Source: Streptomyces spinosus (GTDB lineage: Bacteria; Actinomycetota; Actinomycetes; Streptomycetales; Streptomycetaceae). Taken from it: a stretch of 64,000 nucleotides of DNA. The stretch is taken from positions 248,001 to 312,000 of the forward strand of contig NZ_JAINRC010000005.1 in the NCBI RefSeq assembly GCF_020400655.1, written 5' to 3'. A program made the position numbers and the translations under genes. Shown piece by piece: positions 45,601-54,069 of this stretch (positions within the stretch are counted from its first letter, which is position 1; each line of letters opens with the position of its first letter). A model generated the notes under the pieces. It did no database searches, was not told where the DNA came from, and saw nothing but the letters and a program-made list of their open reading frames with translations.

Positions 45601-48055
45601 GCTCGGGGGTGAGGTTGTCGTGGGCCAAGGCGACCACTGCTGCAACCAAATCGGGTGAACCAGTCGCTGTGAGCTGGGTTAGCGCGGCCTGGCCAGCCTG
45701 GTTCCCCTTGAAGAACTCTGCTGCCAGGGCCACGAGATCCTTCGGATGATCGAGGGCGGCGATCACGAGCTGCCTGACCAAGTCCTGATAGTGGGACCGC
45801 TCCAGGCCCGCCGAGATGCGGGCCGCGTCCTGTCGGCTGTCCGAGAAGACGACGATCTTCGTCTGCAGCTGCCTCTTGAGGGCATCGGTCAGGACCTGGT
45901 TGGACTTCTCAAAACCTGTACCCATGGTGCGGATGGGGGACCTGGACCGCGACGGGTCCTCGAACTGGCGAACGTTCTTAAAGATCTCCTTGTCTTCCCC
46001 GCAGCAGGGGCAGACCGTGGGAAAGGCGCGGACTTTACCGAGGTGGTTCTGCGGTTGGCTCTGTGCCACCAGCAGGTATCCGTTGTTCTCCTCGTCCGGG
46101 TAGCTGCCAACCTTGCCGCTCACGGGATCCAGCACGGCCGGAACAAAGGTGAACGTGTACTCCGGCCGATTCTTCGCCCCCGGTCGGCCACCCTTGTGTT
46201 TGTGCGGCGATATGTCGAGATCGCAGCGTTCTCCCGCAGTGGGCAGAAAGATGCTGTACACATCTGCGGTGCGATCGAAGCGCGCTTTGTCCGGGAGGGA
46301 TTCGAGATCGGTTGCGGTGGAGACCAGGTAGCGCCTGGTGGGATCAGGGCCGATGGTCGGAGAATTGAATCCGCCGAGGAAGACCTCCCCGCACGTGTCG
46401 CAGTACAGCAATTCCAGGACGCGAGCGCCGCATTCACAGGCATACCTGGGCCGACTGTAGAGCTTTCCGACCAGCCGGTCCGCCGGTGACTCCGCGGTGC
46501 GCGGTTGTACCTTGGAGCAGTTGCGATCCGCGCACGCCCATATGCCGGTGACGTTCCGGAAGAACAGATGGAGCCGGAATCGCGAGCCAGCATCCGCCTC
46601 CCCGTCGAGGCGCGAGATGAGTGCGTCGGTGGCCTTCAGAGCCTTGTCGGGTGCGAGGCCAGGGAAGAGCTTGACGGATACATCGGTCAGGGGCTTCGCT
46701 CGGGGGGAGTCGTCCTCGTCGCTCACGCTGAACGCGGCCTGGAGCGCCGAGTGCCGGTCAGGAAGAGGCGGCAGGGCGCCTGTTCCTTGAGCAATAGTGT
46801 CTGCCCAGGGCATGAGATCAGTCCTGCCCTTGGTCCGGACGCGTTCACCGGCCAGCACGGAGAAGCGGTCAGCTGACCGTCCGAAGAAGTCGCTCAGAAA
46901 CTTCCGGTCCACCGGGTTTTCCGGATCCATAGAAGCGGAGGTGGCGATCACGGACAGTTGGTCCGAATCGGTGGACAACCCGAGCCGGTCGATAAGCTTG
47001 CGTAGGAGGTAGGCGACCTCAGTGCCCTGAGTTCCCCTGTACATGTGGAGTTCGTCCACGACCAGGCTGAAGACGTGGTCCTTGGAACTCTTCAGCCAGT
47101 CACGGGTCCGATCGAAGATGGGATCCTCGTCTCGGCGCATGAGCATGATGTTGAGCATGCTGTAGTTGGTGATGAGGATGTCCGGCGGAGCGACCTGCAT
47201 GTCCCAGCGAGAACGCATTTCGGCCCCGAAGGGGCGCTGGAGGAAGTAGCGGGCTTCCTCGTCCTCCACAAGGCCGTCCGCGATGCGCTGCTCCAGTTGG
47301 CGACTTCGGTCTTCCATCGAGGCCAGAGTCCTGCGCAACTCCTTCATTTTGGAGGAGTTCGGCTTGGAAGCTAGCTCCAGCGGGCCGGCAACCGGGGTGC
47401 GGCCGGTGTAGCGTCCGAAGTGGAAGCGGTTGCCGGCACGGTGCCTGTCGAACCAGTCGCGTACGTCTGGTGCATCCAGGCTACGCCGCAACCTGATCAG
47501 CTGGTCCTCCACCAGCGCGTTCATTGGATAGAGGAACATGGCGCGCATGGCCGAGGGGCGACCGCTTCCGCGGCGCTGAGCCTGCCAGTGCTGTGACGTG
47601 CGCCACCAGGGCTGCTCGGTACCTTGGGGCCCTGCCGGTGCCCACTGGCGGGATTCATTGGTCAGCCTGGCCAGCACCGGGACGAGGAAGGCTTCGGTCT
47701 TCCCGGAACCGGTTCCGGACGTCACCACGATGTCCCGTCCGCGGTTGTTTGCCCTCAGCGCGTCCGCCTGGTGGGTGTAGAGCCTGGGGATTCCTCGGAG
47801 AAGACCGGTTCCTAGAAGTCCGGCGAACTCCGGAATCCCTATTTCCGCCGTCAGATCTTCCAGGGTCTGGGCTGACTGCACGTATTGGGGCAACAGCTCC
47901 AGATACGGCTCCTGAAAGAGGACCCCGGGAGTGCGGAGTAGCCCTCTGAGTTCCTCGCCCACCGATGAGTCGCGAAGGGAGTAGGCGGTGTCGTAGTACC
48001 GCTGGAAGTACTCGGCAAGTCGGCCGTGGACGGCCGACGGAGAGATGCCAGACAT
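42608..48055 (-). CDS. druE: Giant DEAD/DEAH helicase with C-terminal DUF1998, Druantia DruE-like
   Basis: A 1815-aa SF2 helicase. It has Walker A GTGSGKT (about 114-120), a DELH Walker B (VVDELHMYRGTQG), motif III ATSAS, and the C-terminal helicase lobe with TTTMEAGVDIGALR and QQRVGRAGRR. Several Cys clusters (CADRNC, CECG, CDTCG, CPCCG, CERC, CPVCG) suggest zinc ribbons. The end carries a DUF1998 signature, CDSSCYDCLRDYSNS. One chain holding both helicase and DUF1998 fits DruE of Druantia; in DISARM they are separate (DrmA, DrmB). The ATG at 48055 has GAGGA just upstream. It is 24 nt after the preceding gene. Confidence 0.85.
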   Translation of the reverse strand: MSGISPSAVHGRLAEYFQRYYDTAYSLRDSSVGEELRGLLRTPGVLFQEPYLELLPQYVQSAQTLEDLTAEIGIPEFAGLLGTGLLRGIPRLYTHQADALRANNRGRDIVVTSGTGSGKTEAFLVPVLARLTNESRQWAPAGPQGTEQPWWRTSQHWQAQRRGSGRPSAMRAMFLYPMNALVEDQLIRLRRSLDAPDVRDWFDRHRAGNRFHFGRYTGRTPVAGPLELASKPNSSKMKELRRTLASMEDRSRQLEQRIADGLVEDEEARYFLQRPFGAEMRSRWDMQVAPPDILITNYSMLNIMLMRRDEDPIFDRTRDWLKSSKDHVFSLVVDELHMYRGTQGTEVAYLLRKLIDRLGLSTDSDQLSVIATSASMDPENPVDRKFLSDFFGRSADRFSVLAGERVRTKGRTDLMPWADTIAQGTGALPPLPDRHSALQAAFSVSDEDDSPRAKPLTDVSVKLFPGLAPDKALKATDALISRLDGEADAGSRFRLHLFFRNVTGIWACADRNCSKVQPRTAESPADRLVGKLYSRPRYACECGARVLELLYCDTCGEVFLGGFNSPTIGPDPTRRYLVSTATDLESLPDKARFDRTADVYSIFLPTAGERCDLDISPHKHKGGRPGAKNRPEYTFTFVPAVLDPVSGKVGSYPDEENNGYLLVAQSQPQNHLGKVRAFPTVCPCCGEDKEIFKNVRQFEDPSRSRSPIRTMGTGFEKSNQVLTDALKRQLQTKIVVFSDSRQDAARISAGLERSHYQDLVRQLVIAALDHPKDLVALAAEFFKGNQAGQAALTQLTATGSPDLVAAVVALAHDNLTPEHERVLADYRAQQKGPTLVELGNGVSSQAVTYGVHPGGPSFSLSASTESRSWTNLYDWTSGVPVPRPDASLTNDLRVLSSEIHRTVQAQVQQAVFAGGGRDLESLGIGYASQDITFKSRLLDEEVFHQVCLSTLRLLGVRRQFQEQRPEPPANLHTAARKYINAVARRHDVFPDALVQEVKNALGLSDAEPRIEGQKIRIVLAGGTEWRCERCTRRHLHGSAGVCAFCLSAQLVAEPLDPDSVTLDDYYTFLAREAGIPFRLHCEELTGQTDNDDAQTRQALFQSVFLSGKDIELVDEVDLLSVTTTMEAGVDIGALRAVVMANMPPQRFNYQQRVGRAGRRLDHLSIALTLCRGTRTHDDHYFQHPHRITGDPSPSPYVDLDRLEILLRCYAASLLTLAFRSVEGTSDWDPGRNVHGPFGTVSGWLLVRDDIRTWLAGNDIAKRHAGQVLLQGASPGAPSLDDLVSWATSRLYSEIEEVVTNAPDAGPLSQSLAEHGVLPMFGFPTRVRNLHHQRPHGPELTDVIDRDIDIAISEWAPGGEVVKDKALHTAVGLVTYEPAGGQWLPGKAPDSDRLMVGICAKCLSVNLRESEHSCPVCGATAGEAGDYRMLPSCQPLGFRTSYKAQDYDGTFEFTPRAFSARLTLDTTSALVPRCTKAAEFRSGQGRIVVVNAGTGEGYQFGKVKGYDGLLDTKLLADADRARDLGLPTQPSVSHEEKLALASVKLTDVLLVGLREQPVDLALDPRRMAARAAWLSLGTVFKLAAVRLLDIDGRELSAGLYPDRGEEEGSVKAQVFLSDTLENGAGYSTWLGKRPTDFLLAAREVAADLTRHRSGSLKAGPCDSSCYDCLRDYSNSAYHPLLDWRLATQMVELLDGENPDFTAEEDYAFERVEQFARSFSHWKADSSHGLPVLKDIKHEDLAVLITHPLESWTGPARSKRVARALASLEAEGFEVFESFENPVLDSEPPQRAIVAVDTFELLRRPGWIESRLQSLFD

Positions 48056-48079
48056 CAAGATCCTCACGGGGGTCCGGAC

Positions 48080-49060
48080 TTAGGGGACGAGTTGAAGTTT
48101 CTGGTATAGGGATTCGGCCAATTTTCTGGCGAATGCCTCGTCAATGTTCACGTATTTGACGTAGCTCTTGTGCCCAGGAATCGACTGCCGGTCTGGATCT
48201 GTCTGCGGGTCGAGCGCGGTTAGTTGCGGCAGCAGCCCGCTGCGCAGCACTGCGGCGCGGGCGTGGAGATGCGGTAGTTGCATGCGTTTCGGGGCGTAGA
48301 GTTCCCGCCGTAGCGGGCTGTATCGCAGCACCCAGCGTTCTGCGCGCGCGAGTTCCGCGTACATCACCGTGCGCTTGTCGGCGATGAAGCCGCTCATGCC
48401 GATCCAGTAGATATAGCGGTGGGTGTTGTAGCGCTGATATCTGTAGGCGCCGTGGAGAGGTGGTTCGCCGTGGCCTTCGACATCTGTCCAGAGGTCACTG
48501 CCCCCCTCGGACATCTTCTGGGGATCGACGCCGCCGGGCCCCCGCTGTACGCCACGCTCGGTAAGCATTTCTTGGAAGCGGGGAAGACGCAGAACGAGTT
48601 GATCCGCGGCGCGGTCCTCGAAGGCGATGCCGAGTACCTTGCAGAGAGCGCGGCATTCCTCAGGATCCGCCAGTGTCACCATCCGCACCGACGGGCCGTT
48701 GGCCTGTCGAAGTGGCGGAAGTGCTACCACGGACTGCGCGAGTGCGGCCGTACCAGGGTCAGGGTCTTCGTGCAGCCGTTCCAGCCGCTGTATGAGCCAG
48801 AGCGGCCTTTGCCCCACCAGGAGCGCGTGCCCTCCGGAATTGGGCAAGGTAGTGAGGACCGGTGGTGTCACACTCCAGATCCGGGCTTCCCAGTCCACTT
48901 CGACATGGCCGAGAACCTGCAGGTTGTACAACGCGATGCGCCAGTCCAGCGTGGAACTTTCCTGCTTGCCCTTCCCCAGCCATGTGTACGTGGCGTGGAA
49001 GGCATCGAGGCTCCCGGCACCGCGTTCGGAGCACCACAGGAGCAGCTCGTCGTGCAACAT
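48080..49060 (-). CDS. druG: Druantia type II accessory protein, DruG-like
   Basis: A 326-aa protein with no motif I can name; an N-terminal winged-helix-like part (LDWRIALYNLQVLGHVEVDWE) is followed by an alpha/beta region rich in aromatic residues. Its start codon directly follows the stop of the 693-aa gene (TGAATG) and it ends 24 nt before the helicase start, so it belongs to the same operon. The DruG name rests only on position and size between DruF and DruE. Confidence 0.65.
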   Translation of the reverse strand: MLHDELLLWCSERGAGSLDAFHATYTWLGKGKQESSTLDWRIALYNLQVLGHVEVDWEARIWSVTPPVLTTLPNSGGHALLVGQRPLWLIQRLERLHEDPDPGTAALAQSVVALPPLRQANGPSVRMVTLADPEECRALCKVLGIAFEDRAADQLVLRLPRFQEMLTERGVQRGPGGVDPQKMSEGGSDLWTDVEGHGEPPLHGAYRYQRYNTHRYIYWIGMSGFIADKRTVMYAELARAERWVLRYSPLRRELYAPKRMQLPHLHARAAVLRSGLLPQLTALDPQTDPDRQSIPGHKSYVKYVNIDEAFARKLAESLYQKLQLVP

Positions 49061-51142
49061 TCACTTCCCTGCCGTGTAGTCGGTCCAGTCTTGTGCGCAA
49101 GCCAGTGCGGTGGTGGTGATGTTCCCAGAGGTCAGCCTGTGCCAGGCGGCTTGGCTGAGAATTGTCCAGCTCCCTGAAGGTGCGTCACACGGGCCACTGG
49201 ATCCGGTTTGGACGATCGGGGCTCGCCAGGCCCTGGCGTTCTGGGAACCGGTTACCTGAAGCAGCCATAGAGCTTGGAAAGGCAGAGCAACGAGCAGCGG
49301 TTCGATGTCGATCGCGTGAGGCACTTGGTCCATGGTGGCGATCCAGGCTGGCGCTTCGGGAACGAGCTGGGCAGCGAGGCGATTCTCGCCTAGGGCGTAG
49401 ATCGAGCCGCCGAGGCGCAGGAGGCTCGTAGAAGGAAGCAGGTCGGGTTGGTAGTCTCCGAAGAACGAGCCGGACAAATGACCGGGCGGCAGCCAGGCGG
49501 CGCGCGCCGACGGATTTGCCGTGTTCTGGACCTTGCTGGGGATTGTGGCCAGCTTGTTGCTCCTTGGAGGGAGCGCCAGTAGCGGCAGGGCAACGCTCTC
49601 CCGGTAGCGCTCGACCAGGGTGAAGGTGAGCTTGCGATTCCCAACCCCGATCTGGTGCTCGCCGACGGAGTGCACTCGATCCGCTAGCCGAATCGTGATC
49701 GTGTCCGTCGAGGCCGGGGAAATCGGCGGCAAGGGCGCCCCGTTGATGGTGACGGCAGGCGGATGGTCATCGTGAATCGCTGGCAGAACCAGATCGGGTG
49801 CGTACCCGAGGAGGTAGGTCTGTCTGCCGCCATCGATGCGGAGGCCGCCGGACAGGCGGGCCAGCTGCTGGTGCAGTGGGGCCAGCGGGCCGACGACGCC
49901 GGAGACCGTCGCGGATCGGGTCGGTGTGTAGTCTTTGAACAACGTCCAGCCGGGCGGCACCTTAACTCTGCGGGGCTGGCGTACGGCGTCTGACCCACAG
50001 GCAAGCATCACCGCCTCCGCCTGCGCTGCGAAGTCAGTCCTCACCAATACCCGATGCGGAACCCCGATTTCCGCTGTATTGACGGACGTCCACTTCCCGA
50101 CCAAGTCGTTGGCCTGGAGGACGTAGAGGTCGCGAGCGGGGAGCATCAGCGTGGCGTTGTCGGCGGCCAGTTCGAGTGCCGATCCCGGAGTGAGCTTCTG
50201 GTCCGGAGGCGTGAGAGGTAACCATTCCGCGCCGGAGGGAACCGTGATGACGTCGCCGCTCAGGCTGAGCGATTCGAGACGGAGGTGGGAGGGGATGCGG
50301 GCCGCGATGCCGTACGGGACACCGCCTGCATCGGTCGTGAGAGACAAGGGCACACACGGCAGGCCAGCGGAGTTTCTCGGGAGCCCGTCGTAGTGGGTGA
50401 GTTCCTGCTGCAGGATGCTTGCCAGGATCGGTCGCAACTCCGGCGATGCCAGAGCGCGCTGGACTCGCGGGCTGGGCCGGTTGAGCCGTACCCACTCCTG
50501 GAACCGGTCGAGGAGTTCCGCTTCGGGGACCGAATCTCCCGGCTGTGCTCCGATCGCTGACAGGAACAGCCCGACTTGCACGCGGTCCGATCCGACCAGA
50601 ACGGCTTGGGACAGGGACCAGCCGATGTTGACCTGGGTCGGATGGGGAATAGCGGAGGGCAGACCGCGGCGGCCCTGTTCATGCTCGGTCAGCCACCACT
50701 TCAGGTGACCCCACAGGGTGGGGACGATCACGTCGTAGCCGTCCGGCATGCCGGAGCCTTCGTGCAGGCCGAGCAGCTCGCGCAGCGGACCATAGTAGGA
50801 AAACCTGCCGGCTGCAGTGCTGTCGGAGCGGTTCATCCTGGAGGCTGCGAGCACTGTTGCTGCGAGGAGTGCGATGAAAGGCGGGTGGCCCGCGGCCCCG
50901 TGTCGGCGCCAGCGGCGAGCACTGGAGGCGATGCCTTCGAAGGGGTCGCGCCCGAAGACCCGGCTCCTGATGGCAGTTTGGAAGTTCTCGGCTGCAGTCG
51001 TGGGCGTTGTGGCAGTCTGGGTGTGTCTGGTCAGAAGTTCGGTGAGCAGGGCATCGTCTACCGACAAGTACACAGGGGCTGCTGCCTCACGGAGGGGGAA
51101 GAAGTGTTCCGTGAGAACTCTGTTCCAGCTGTCATAGTCCAT
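49061..51142 (-). CDS. druF: Druantia type II accessory protein, DruF-like
   Basis: A 693-aa protein, first gene of the minus-strand defence operon. The N-terminal 230 residues are helical (starting MDYDSWNRVLTEHFFP); the rest looks beta-rich. No catalytic motif is seen. The ATG at 51142 is used because GAGGGGG lies 7 nt upstream. Placement directly opposite a cytosine methyltransferase and ahead of DruG- and DruE-like genes matches the type II Druantia order, which is the basis for the name. Confidence 0.65.
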   Translation of the reverse strand: MDYDSWNRVLTEHFFPLREAAAPVYLSVDDALLTELLTRHTQTATTPTTAAENFQTAIRSRVFGRDPFEGIASSARRWRRHGAAGHPPFIALLAATVLAASRMNRSDSTAAGRFSYYGPLRELLGLHEGSGMPDGYDVIVPTLWGHLKWWLTEHEQGRRGLPSAIPHPTQVNIGWSLSQAVLVGSDRVQVGLFLSAIGAQPGDSVPEAELLDRFQEWVRLNRPSPRVQRALASPELRPILASILQQELTHYDGLPRNSAGLPCVPLSLTTDAGGVPYGIAARIPSHLRLESLSLSGDVITVPSGAEWLPLTPPDQKLTPGSALELAADNATLMLPARDLYVLQANDLVGKWTSVNTAEIGVPHRVLVRTDFAAQAEAVMLACGSDAVRQPRRVKVPPGWTLFKDYTPTRSATVSGVVGPLAPLHQQLARLSGGLRIDGGRQTYLLGYAPDLVLPAIHDDHPPAVTINGAPLPPISPASTDTITIRLADRVHSVGEHQIGVGNRKLTFTLVERYRESVALPLLALPPRSNKLATIPSKVQNTANPSARAAWLPPGHLSGSFFGDYQPDLLPSTSLLRLGGSIYALGENRLAAQLVPEAPAWIATMDQVPHAIDIEPLLVALPFQALWLLQVTGSQNARAWRAPIVQTGSSGPCDAPSGSWTILSQAAWHRLTSGNITTTALACAQDWTDYTAGK

Positions 51143-51148
51143 GGGCAA

Positions 51149-51324
51149 CCCCCTCGTCTGCGTAGGAAGACGTTAGCCCATCGGTAGGACATTGGTCGCT
51201 TTTCGAACGTCTGTCGGATATCCTTCGGTGTCTGTGCTCGCTGAACTGCCCGGCTGCCTTGACAACTGCGGTTTTCTCCGGTGAGCTCCCTCTGTCAAGA
51301 CACTGAGCAGATCTACTTCGGGGA
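51149..51324. promoter_or_regulatory. Divergent promoter region of the methyltransferase and the defence operon
   Basis: 176 nt between the two start sites. It contains an exact inverted repeat CTTGACA (51258-51264) / TGTCAAG (51293-51299). Each arm holds a TTGACA -35-like hexamer, one on each strand and facing each other, which would suit balanced or mutually exclusive transcription. Confidence 0.45.
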
Positions 51325-52572
51325 GTGCCTCCGTTGACCGCCGCACGATCGTCAGCGCGAACCCGGCCCATGGGGAAGGTGCTCTCTCTGTTTACCGGAG
51401 CGGGTGGCCTTGACGTGGGTCTGGAGAGGGCCGGGCTGGCTACCGTCGCTTGCCTGGAAGTTGACGCTGAAGCCAGGGCCGTGCTCGCAGCCAATCGGCC
51501 GGGATGGGCCATGCCTGGCAACGGCGATGTCAACACTGCTGCCCAGTACCTCACTCCCCGAGCGCTAGGGATGAAGCGCGGGCAACTCGACCTCATTGCG
51601 GGGGGGCCGCCTTGTCAGCCGTTTTCAAAGGCTGCGCAGTGGGCTTCGACTGCCCGCAGTGGCATGGAGGACGACCGAGCCAAGTGTGTGCATGGGATGC
51701 TCGACCTGGTTGAGGGTTTCCTCCCTAGGGCATTGCTCGTCGAGAACGTTGAGGGGTTCTTGAGAGGGAACGGGAACGCCTCCGAGGTCATAGACGAGGG
51801 GCTCGCGGGTATCAACGATCGGCATGGCACCTCCTACAGGATGGTGGCCAAGGTCGTTGATGCAGCTGACTACGGGGTGCCTCAGCATCGACGTCGGGCT
51901 ATCGGTATTGCGTACCGGGACGGTGCAGAGGTTCACCTGCCGGAGGCGACTCACGCAGGCGACCCGATGCGGGCCTGGGACGTGCTTTGGGATCTTGAAG
52001 AGGATGAGAAGCCTGTTGCTACAGGGCAATGGGCGGCGCTACTGCCTTCCATCCCAGAAGGTGGCAACTATCTCCATCTCACGGCTCGTGGCGACGGTGA
52101 GGAACTCTTCGGCTGGCGAACCCGGTACTGGTCGTTTCTGCTGAAGCTGGCCAAGGATCGACCGTCCTGGACCTTGCCGGCCTCTCCTGGGCCGAGCACG
52201 GGGCCGTTCCACTGGGATAATCGGCCCCTTTCTGTGCGTGAGCAGATGCGCTTGCAGACCTTCCCTGATGAATGGATCATCGATCAGCCGTTCCGCGCTG
52301 GTCGGAGGATGGTGGGTAACGCGACCCCTCCGCTACTTGCAGAGGTACTGGGGCGGACGATCGTGAGAGACCTTGAGCTGGGCGGGGCTTCAGCCAGGTC
52401 TCGTCTTTTGGCGGGAGCGCCGTCTCTGCTGCCCGTGCGTCAGCTGAGGGTCCCGCGTGCCGTCGCGCCTGTCCCGATTCCTGAGGCGTACCAACCCCAC
52501 GTGGGTGCTAAGGAGGCTCACCCAGGCGAGGGGATTGGGCCTTCCCCTCGACGGTTGGCGACGAGAGGCTGA
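51325..52572 (+). CDS. druM: DNA (cytosine-5) methyltransferase, Druantia DruM-like
   Basis: A 415-aa C5-cytosine methyltransferase. Motif I is VLSLFTGAGGLDVGLE, motif IV GGPPCQPFS with the nucleophile C97, motif VI ENVEG (E140), motif VIII QHRRRAIGI and motif X GNATPPLLAEVLG. The target-recognition region is short. It presumably marks self DNA for the divergent helicase operon. A GTG at 51325 is used; a TTG at 51334 has a better spaced GGGGAG site. GC is lower than in the element backbone. Confidence 0.92.
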   Translation: MPPLTAARSSARTRPMGKVLSLFTGAGGLDVGLERAGLATVACLEVDAEARAVLAANRPGWAMPGNGDVNTAAQYLTPRALGMKRGQLDLIAGGPPCQPFSKAAQWASTARSGMEDDRAKCVHGMLDLVEGFLPRALLVENVEGFLRGNGNASEVIDEGLAGINDRHGTSYRMVAKVVDAADYGVPQHRRRAIGIAYRDGAEVHLPEATHAGDPMRAWDVLWDLEEDEKPVATGQWAALLPSIPEGGNYLHLTARGDGEELFGWRTRYWSFLLKLAKDRPSWTLPASPGPSTGPFHWDNRPLSVREQMRLQTFPDEWIIDQPFRAGRRMVGNATPPLLAEVLGRTIVRDLELGGASARSRLLAGAPSLLPVRQLRVPRAVAPVPIPEAYQPHVGAKEAHPGEGIGPSPRRLATRG

Positions 52573-53122
52573 CCTCCGGCCCGTTCTGTGAACTCTGTTG
52601 CTGGGCCAACCTTCGCCCGGAGGGGAGCGCCTGCATGGCTCGGCCTGGCAGGCGGGCTGTGGCGGGTGCGGGTTCTCGAGTGTCGGCTGGTGCGCTGCCA
52701 CTAGCGTGGCTGCTGAGGCGTAGAGGTTGCTTCGTACGTGCTGGATGGCGATGCCGGCGTTCTGGAGGTTGAGTGCCTCGTCGGGCAGTCTGTGGACCTG
52801 CCCGGTAAAGCACGACGTTGGGGCCATGATCTTCGAGGCTCGCGCCAAAGTGGCTCCGTAAAGCCGCGGAGCCGACCGCCCCAGCCACGACGTACCCCTT
52901 CTCTGGCATCAGGCGACTGATTGCCATGAGCGCGGCACGGGCGCCGGCCGGGCTGGAGCGGGGCGGAGACAGGAGCGCAGGCCCGGCCGGGGGCCGGGCC
53001 GCGCGCGGTGAGCGGAGCGAGCCGACTTGAACCAGTAGAGAAAGTTTGAATCATGCTCGTGCTGCTGATCGTTGCGGCTGGCAGTACCAGCGCCTGCTGG
53101 CTCGTGGTGTAGAACCCTGGGC
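52573..53122. other. Gap between methyltransferase and regulator genes
   Basis: About 550 nt. It holds the possible gene remnant and, at 52980-53000, a perfect 9-bp GC hairpin (GGCCCGGCC, 3-nt loop, GGCCGGGCC), a likely transcription barrier. A lower-GC stretch at 53030-53060 is the likely promoter area of the next gene. Confidence 0.5.
52590..52927 (-). pseudogene. Possible frameshifted gene remnant
   Basis: Two overlapping minus-strand frames each look coding for part of their length: one gives GYVVAGAVGSAALRSHFGASL, the other continues with LPDEALNLQNAGIAIQHV. The second has strong GC bias at third positions. A single-base shift near 52795 would join them. No family recognised and no ribosome site seen, so this is tentative. 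Confidence 0.3.
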
Positions 53123-53974
53123 ATGGGGAGTGAGCGGCGGGAGCTGATGAAGGCGCTGGGAGCGCGTCTGCGAGTGCTTCGTACACAGGCTGGCCTGACC
53201 GGTGCTGTGCTGGCGCAGCGGGCCGGCGTGGGACAACCGTCCGTGTCCAAGGTCGAGACCGGCCGTATGGTCCCCAGCCCGGACGTGCTCGACAGGCTCT
53301 CGCGGGCCCTCGACCTGGACGAGTCAACCAGCCGCGAGCTACGCGACCTCCTGGCCGCCGTGATGGCCGCCACCGACTCAGGCTCGGCCGCGGACGACTC
53401 AACGGGGACCGGCGCGGCGGTGGATGAAGCGGTTCGGTCCGCGCGGCTGGTGCGCTCCTTCCAGTGCGTGGTTCTGCCGGCCATGTTGCAGAGCGCGGAG
53501 TATGCGCGGCACGTCTTCGAGAGTGCACCCGCGTCGGCCCCCGAGGCTGTCGGTCGGGCTGTCGCTGCCCGCGTGGACCGGCAGAGCGTGTTGTACGAGC
53601 CGGGGCGTGAATCGGTGTTCGTGCTCACGGAAGCCGTGTTGCGGACCTGGCCGGGAACTCCCGCGCTGATGCTCGCTCAGTTGGACCGGCTCCTGGCCGT
53701 CGAGAGCTTGAGCACGGTACGGCTCGGGGTCATCCCCTGGCGTCGGCCGGTGCCGGTGCTGCCGCGTCATGGCTTCACGTTGTGCGACCAGCGGGCGGTC
53801 GTGGTGGAGACGTTCGACAGCGAGCGGGTGTCCACCGACGCTGAGGAGCTGGCTGCCTATCAGGGGACCTTCGCTCACTTCGAGCGTGCTGCGGTCTTCG
53901 GTCCTGAGGTGCGAGAACTGCTGTTGCTGGTGATGAAGGAGTTCCGCGAGCTCGGAGACCCCCTCACTCCTTAG
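53123..53974 (+). CDS. XRE-family HTH regulator with DUF5753 domain
   Basis: A 283-aa regulator common in Streptomyces. The N-terminal HTH is LRTQAGLTGAVLAQRAGVGQPSVSKVE; the C-terminal 180 residues are DUF5753 (VLPAMLQSAEYARHVFE; VLTEAVLRTW; LGVIPW). Proteins of this type are often paired with a small partner and an RsbW-like ATPase; here the next gene is such an ATPase. Possibly a regulator of the element or its cargo. Confidence 0.88.
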   Translation: MGSERRELMKALGARLRVLRTQAGLTGAVLAQRAGVGQPSVSKVETGRMVPSPDVLDRLSRALDLDESTSRELRDLLAAVMAATDSGSAADDSTGTGAAVDEAVRSARLVRSFQCVVLPAMLQSAEYARHVFESAPASAPEAVGRAVAARVDRQSVLYEPGRESVFVLTEAVLRTWPGTPALMLAQLDRLLAVESLSTVRLGVIPWRRPVPVLPRHGFTLCDQRAVVVETFDSERVSTDAEELAAYQGTFAHFERAAVFGPEVRELLLLVMKEFRELGDPLTP

Positions 53975-53989
53975 AGGAATAATTCCTCT
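53973..53989. promoter_or_regulatory. Perfect 17-nt palindrome AGAGGAAT-A-ATTCCTCT
   Basis: It starts inside the stop codon of the XRE gene and is AT-rich in a GC-rich setting. It could be an operator for the downstream ATPase gene or a small terminator hairpin (6-bp stem, 5-nt loop). Confidence 0.45.
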
Positions 53990-54037
53990 GAATGCCTGGC
54001 GCGCTGTGCGCCCCTGGGAATACTCTGCCGCTGCGCT

Positions 54038-54053
54038 GTCTAGCCCCCTAGAC
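54038..54053. promoter_or_regulatory. GTCTAG box 1 (perfect arms)
   Basis: GTCTAG-CCCC-CTAGAC, 17 nt upstream of the ATPase start. One of a family of similar boxes in the element. Confidence 0.7.
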
Positions 54054-54069
54054 GTACGGAGGAGTCCCC

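Noticed and set aside
42608..52572. DISARM identity for the methylase-helicase cluster
   Set aside because: DISARM splits helicase (DrmA) and DUF1998 (DrmB) into two genes and adds a PLD nuclease. Here helicase and DUF1998 are fused and no PLD motif is seen.
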